Of a DNA stretch of 64,000 bases, positions 59,538 to 64,000 are shown piece after piece (positions within the stretch are counted from its first letter, which is position 1; every line of letters starts with the position of its first letter). The position numbers and the translations under genes were made by a program. The notes under the pieces were generated by a model that did no database searches, was not told the origin of the DNA, and saw only the letters and a list, made by a program, of their open reading frames with translations. The DNA comes from Cenococcum geophilum 1.58 (Eukaryota > Ascomycota > Dothideomycetes > Gloniales > Gloniaceae). The stretch is from contig KV748242.1 in the NCBI GenBank assembly GCA_001692895.1, forward strand, positions 186,001 through 250,000. The letters run 5' to 3'.

Positions 59538-59860
59538 TGTAACGAGGAATAGTAACTAAGGTCATATAATATGATCTATGTGATTTATATAATCTATATA
59601 ATCTGCGACAGAGTAGATAGAGTATATGTATATTACGTACAAGAAGGATTTTATAGGAGTACGGTTGTGTATTTAAGGACCCTTAGTCCCTACCTAGATA
59701 GTTCCTTCCTTATAGTAATTCTTAGAATACAATTAGAGTTAATCTATTAGGCAACCACTCTACCAGTTATTATTACTTGTCGACTATTATTACTTGCATT
59801 TCCTATACACCTAGCCCAATAATAAGCCCACCGTAGTTCTTGCTATAAAGTTCCGTTACA
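59538..59860 (+). repeat. gypsy-C 5' LTR
   Basis: 323 bp starting TGTAACGAGG and ending TTCCGTTACA, i.e. inverted TGTAAC/GTTACA termini. The gag start follows 45 bp later. The partner LTR lies outside the window, so the boundary rests on the termini and gene position only. Confidence 0.65.
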
Positions 59861-59905
59861 CAATTACTACCCGGTTATGGTATTAATAATAGTAGGTCAG
59901 ATAAC

Positions 59906-61000
59906 ATGCCACCAAAAGCAGCCACCATAACGCCATTAACGGCAGCAACTATATCGAGGTTAGGTAATAACACTAGTATAGCAGACACTAACTTATAGCA
60001 ACCTGTAACGGTCGGACAACTATAAGAGATAATTGACCAGTTAACAGAAAATAATGCGATGTTAGAAAATAGGATTAACGGGATAAGCGCAGTAAAGGTT
60101 AAGTTACTATTAATTGAAAGATACTTAGGAGAGAGATTAAAGCTTAAAGGATTCCTTACATAAATGCACTTTAAGGTAGCGTAAGAGGGAGCTAAGCTAG
60201 TAATACCTATAGATTAAATAGTATACGCAGGATTGTTCTTAACAGGAAGAGTACTTAAATGGTTTAAGCCTTACCTAATAGAAATCTAGGTAAATGGAAT
60301 AATAACTATAAACTAAGAGGTACGGTTTATGTTCTTAAGCTAGAATGGATTCGTTAAGCGACTTATATAAATGTTTAGAGACCTGGAGGCAGTAACCACA
60401 GCAAAAAGAAAACTCTAAGATATTACGCAATAAACCTTAGCAATTAAGTATATAATATAGTTCCAAACGTTAGTAATATAAGTTAAGTAGAATAATAGGG
60501 CGCTTATGGCACAGTATAAACAGGGACTTAAGGCTAAAGTCTAGGACGCGATCATTTTAATAGAAGATGCGGACACCTTAAGGGAATTAATAGATTAAGC
60601 AATAAAGATTAATAATCGGATCTACTAAAGGGAATAGGCTAAGAGAGGTTAGGATAGAGTTCTATAGTTATATAAGGCGTAAAGTACGCAACGACAAAAG
60701 CTAAGTTAAAAACTATAGTATGGCGCAGAGCTAATGGACCTAAGTAGTACTAAAGAAGCCTATAAGAGATAGAGCAAACTGTGGAAACCTAGAGGATAAG
60801 GATTAAGTAATTAAAGGTCTAAGAAGTAAAGGCTAAATTAGGGATCTTAATAGTAGAAGATATTTAGGCGGACTCTATAGTAAGAAAAATAGTTTAAAAA
60901 AGGAGCTTGTATAAATTGCGGAAAATAGGGTTATTATATTAGAGACTATAAGAGTAGGTAGAGTCATTATGTAGTAAAAGGCATAAGACTAATAGACGAT
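59906..61000 (+). pseudogene. gypsy-C gag remnant
   Basis: ATG at 59906 opens MPPKAATITPLTAATISRLG. It continues with stops at Gln codons (QPVTVGQL-EIIDQLTENN, KVKLLLIERYLGERLKLKGF) and ends in a zinc-knuckle remnant CINCGK-GYYIRDYKSR at about 60905-60965. TAA/TAG at Gln/Trp positions and the AT shift are RIP damage. Confidence 0.75.
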
Positions 61001-64000
61001 ATATACGTATAAAGGGATAATAATATACTGCGAGGAACAAAGGAATATTTAATTAGAAGTTTTGCGTTTTGTTATAATAACGTATACCAAATTTATAAAG
61101 ACGCTAAGTACGGCGCAAGCTATTGGCTATAAGAGCCAGCACCTATAAAATGTAGAGGAACCAATAAACCAGTTTATAGATCGGATATTAAGGACAATAA
61201 ATTTAATNTAGGCGAAACATTTTATAACGATAAGGTAGTAAGGGCCGCTTACTAGGAGTAAGCAGACCTCGGAGATGTTATACTAGAGGTAGAGGATAAT
61301 TCCACTATAGAATAGGGAATATTAGTAGGGATTGAAACCCCACTAGATATAATATCTATCGCTTCGCGAGACGCAAGAGAAGTAGGATAGCAAACTACTT
61401 CGGCACTCGATAAAGGCAAAAGGCTAAAGGCTTAAGATTCTTATAGCGAGATAAGAAACAACTAAGATTCTTAAGACGAGATAAGGTAAGCTTAAGGACC
61501 TATAATAGACAAAAACTGATAGAGTAGAGCAGTAGCTTAGTTTAACAACATACGAATAAGCTTGGGATAGAGATTCCTATAGGCATAAGATTCTTAAAAC
61601 GAGATGAGTGAGATTTAAGACTCTTAAGACGAGATAAGAACACTAAGTAAGCCTAGTTGGACTAAGGCTGGAGCTAAGCTTAAGTTAGAAGTAAGCTCGG
61701 GATTAAAGAATTTAAGGGACTAAGAATTTAGAACGCGAATTAGAGTACCTATAAATAAGAGGTAAGGAGCTTCTTTGTAAATTAGAAAATCCGCGGTATA
61801 AACAGTAATTAGACTAGGAGACGAATATATAAACCTAAAAGACTTACTAGTAGAATATGGTGTTCGGACTAAAGATTGAAAAGTTAATAGTAAGATTAAG
61901 AAGTATAAAGACTTTAAGGATTAGAGCGCAAGGCGTAAACTAAAAGAAACTATAGAAGAGTTTAGGTAAAGAATTATTGCATAGTAAGAATAAAAACTAG
62001 ATAGGAGATCTAGCACATTGGGACGTATAAAGGACAGAGCGCTAGTATAAAGAATTACTAATAGGCCTAGGGCAGGTATACTAAGAGCTAAGTGGCTTAC
62101 TAAATTGGAAGATAAAGAGGATCTAGGGATCCCTACTAGATTTAAAGAATAATATATAAAGGGCTATTACAATACAGTAATAAGAAGATACTTCCTTACG
62201 GATAAGCTGTATATACTCCAGCAGCTGTACTAAATGTGGTATAGACAAAGGCACAATAATAAGTGGGAAGATTTCTATATATGGTTGGATAAGAAAGTTA
62301 TCTAGGACTACCCAATTACGGAAAAGGCTATAACGTATATTAAAGGAGCCTTAATTATAACGTTAAAGGATCTAGAGGAATAATTAGAGGATTAGAGAAG
62401 TAAGAGACGCATCTTAGTACCTGTAAATGAAGTTATAACGTTTAGATTAGCATAATAAAGGTTTAAACTTAAGGATAAAGACGAGCTATAAGTTAACCTA
62501 AAGCACCTAGCACACTATACGTTATTATAGATTACGTATATAGACGATATATATAAAATATATAAGAATCTAAAGGAAAAGAATTAGAAATACCCTATAA
62601 GGATATACTAGATAATAGACAAGCAATAGTATAGGAATGCTAAGTTTATATATAGATGGCATCCAGCAAAGGTCTAAGAGGAAGGAAGTTTAGCACTTTA
62701 ACTAGAAAGATTTCTTACGGAAGAATGCTTAGACGGACAATAGTAGTGGGAATGCCTAGAAAATATGTGTCTATGATATATTAAAGATAAAAAGCGAACT
62801 AGGTATTAGCTAAAGAATAAGCTAAGTATAACGGGATTAAGTAGCTAATAGTTAGGAAAAGTAGAGGCCTATAGGACTAGAGGGAGCTAGTGGTAGAGCC
62901 TTAGACCCTTAAAGGAATTTAAGGACGACACCTAAATTTACGAGTAAAATGGCAAGATTAATAGTTTGAGGCATTAATAGATAGTAGAGTAATAAGAAAC
63001 CATATCTTGCTAGCAGCAGTTAAAAAAAATGGGACTACCTTATAGACAGAAAGAGGAACCTTACCTATTAGTTACGATTTTAGGAGATCTAATAACCTAT
63101 AGAGGAGGGATTATTAATCTTAAAATAGGACCTATTTAGATAACTATTAAAGGAAAATAAATTAAGATGTCTTTTAATATCCTACCATTGGGACGGGACG
63201 AGGCAGTATTAGGAATGCCTTAGTTATAGGAATATAATTTAAGAATCGATTAGATTACAGGTTAGGTCAATATTAAGGATACTTAATGCCGTAAGATGTA
63301 ATAATAAGCTAAGTTGGTATAGTATTAAGTAGGAGCAACCTATAAAGAAATAGAAAAAGGACTAAGTTATATACTAAAGAGATACTATAAGTATAGTAAG
63401 AAACTATAGTTACCGGAAAGTAAAAAGCTATTAGAGTATGTAGTATGGGACTATAAGATAGAGTTAGAACTAGGAATAAGTCTAAAGTTTTTTCCAATCT
63501 ATAAGATTACCGAAGAAGAAGGTAGAGCATTAAAAGAGTTTGTCTAAGAAAATCTATAGAAGGGATATATTAGACTATTGTAGTTATTAGCGGGATATCT
63601 AGTACTATTTATACTAAAGAAGAATGGTAAACTAAGGCTGTGTATTAACTATAGGCAGTTAAATAGCATTACTAGAAAGGATAGGTATCCTTTACCCTTA
63701 ATTAGCGATATTTAAGATAGGATAGGCAACGCGCAAATCTTTACAAAGATAGATCTAAGATNGGCGTACTATTAGATTAGAATTAAGGAAGGCGACAAAT
63801 AGAAGGCAGCCTTTAGGTTAAAGGAAGGACTATATAAACCATTAGTTATGTAATTTGGGCTTATAAACGTACTAGTAACATTCTAGAAGCGTATTAACAA
63901 TGTATTAGGAGAGTACTTAGATGAATTTGTTATAGCATACCTTAATAATATTATTATCTACTTAATAACTAAGGAAGAATACGGGGAACACGTTAAATAG
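61000..64000 (+). pseudogene. gypsy-C protease-RT remnant, truncated by the window end
   Basis: Little is definable at 61.0-63.0 kb beyond charged spacer sequence with repeated AAGATTCTTA(T/A)(A/G)(A/G)CGAGATAAG-like units near 61430-61650. A protease-like stretch lies near 62.9-63.25 kb. RT is clear from about 63560: [44 protein letters not shown] and AYLNNIIIYL at about 63935-63964 (YLDD changed to YLNN). The remainder of pol and the 3' LTR are outside the window. Confidence 0.8.

Noticed and set aside
1-64000. CRISPR arrays, rRNA or tRNA genes, bacterial operons
   Set aside because: There are no regular spacer arrays. I noticed no conserved rRNA segments or tRNA cloverleaf with B-box, and introns plus RIP show a fungal nuclear origin.

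Overview
This window looks like a transposon-packed, AT-rich compartment of a filamentous ascomycete (Pezizomycotina) genome. It holds one normal-GC island of protein-coding sequence. Three things point to this. Introns are short (54-108 nt) with fungal splice and branch signals. The only large gene belongs to a fungal giant-protein family (DUF6606/DUF3638/DUF3645). Almost all other DNA is retroelement or DNA-transposon sequence whose CA/TG dinucleotides have become TA and whose Gln/Trp codons have become stops, the signature of repeat-induced point mutation (RIP). I saw no rRNA, tRNA or CRISPR.

Layout. 1-2121: 3' end of a Ty3/gypsy element (gypsy-A1, + strand) carrying a 325-bp TA-flanked MITE. 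2122-4593: degraded mosaic, a second TA-flanked MITE (3287-3614) and an acidic coding remnant. 4599-10858: complete Ty1/copia element (Copia-1, minus strand; 186-bp LTRs, TSD TAAGC). 10859-14606 and 20560-22800: two halves of an older degraded region split by Copia-2 (14607-20554, minus strand; 245-bp LTRs, TSD TATAA). 23419-33565: the host gene. 33701-42592: hAT element (hAT-I, 8-bp TSD) containing gypsy-B (35058-41228, minus strand, TSD TTAAT). 42601-43325: fragment of another hAT. 43326-47271: internally deleted hAT-I relative into which hAT-III (43725-46835, TSD TACGAGGC) jumped. 47272-about 57900: Ty1/copia element (Copia-3, minus strand) interrupted by gypsy-A2 (50686-56648, TSD TTATT). 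About 58230-58870: Helitron helicase remnant. 59538-64000: 5' part of gypsy-C (+ strand), running off the window.

The host gene would encode about 3,130 residues from five exons. It has an N-terminal DUF6606-like region, a P-loop (MGKGKTS) completed across an intron, a DESD box, the DUF3645 stretch and a VYIDQAHARG motif. Two lesions break it: a +1 frameshift near 27250 and a 466-bp hAT-type MITE in exon 2 at 28625-29090 with an 8-bp duplication CTTCCTCC. One intron is GC-AG, 54 nt long and free of in-frame stops, so a gene finder can miss it.

The least expected signal is a set of palindromic modules shared between unrelated retroelements. One is a 27-nt hairpin around GATTTTCCATCCC with a compensatory base-pair change between copies. 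The other is a second palindrome around AACTTTAACCGG. A separate GTTAGAT-type motif recurs many times in the old region at 20.9-22.6 kb. All family assignments come from reading motifs by eye, without a database search.
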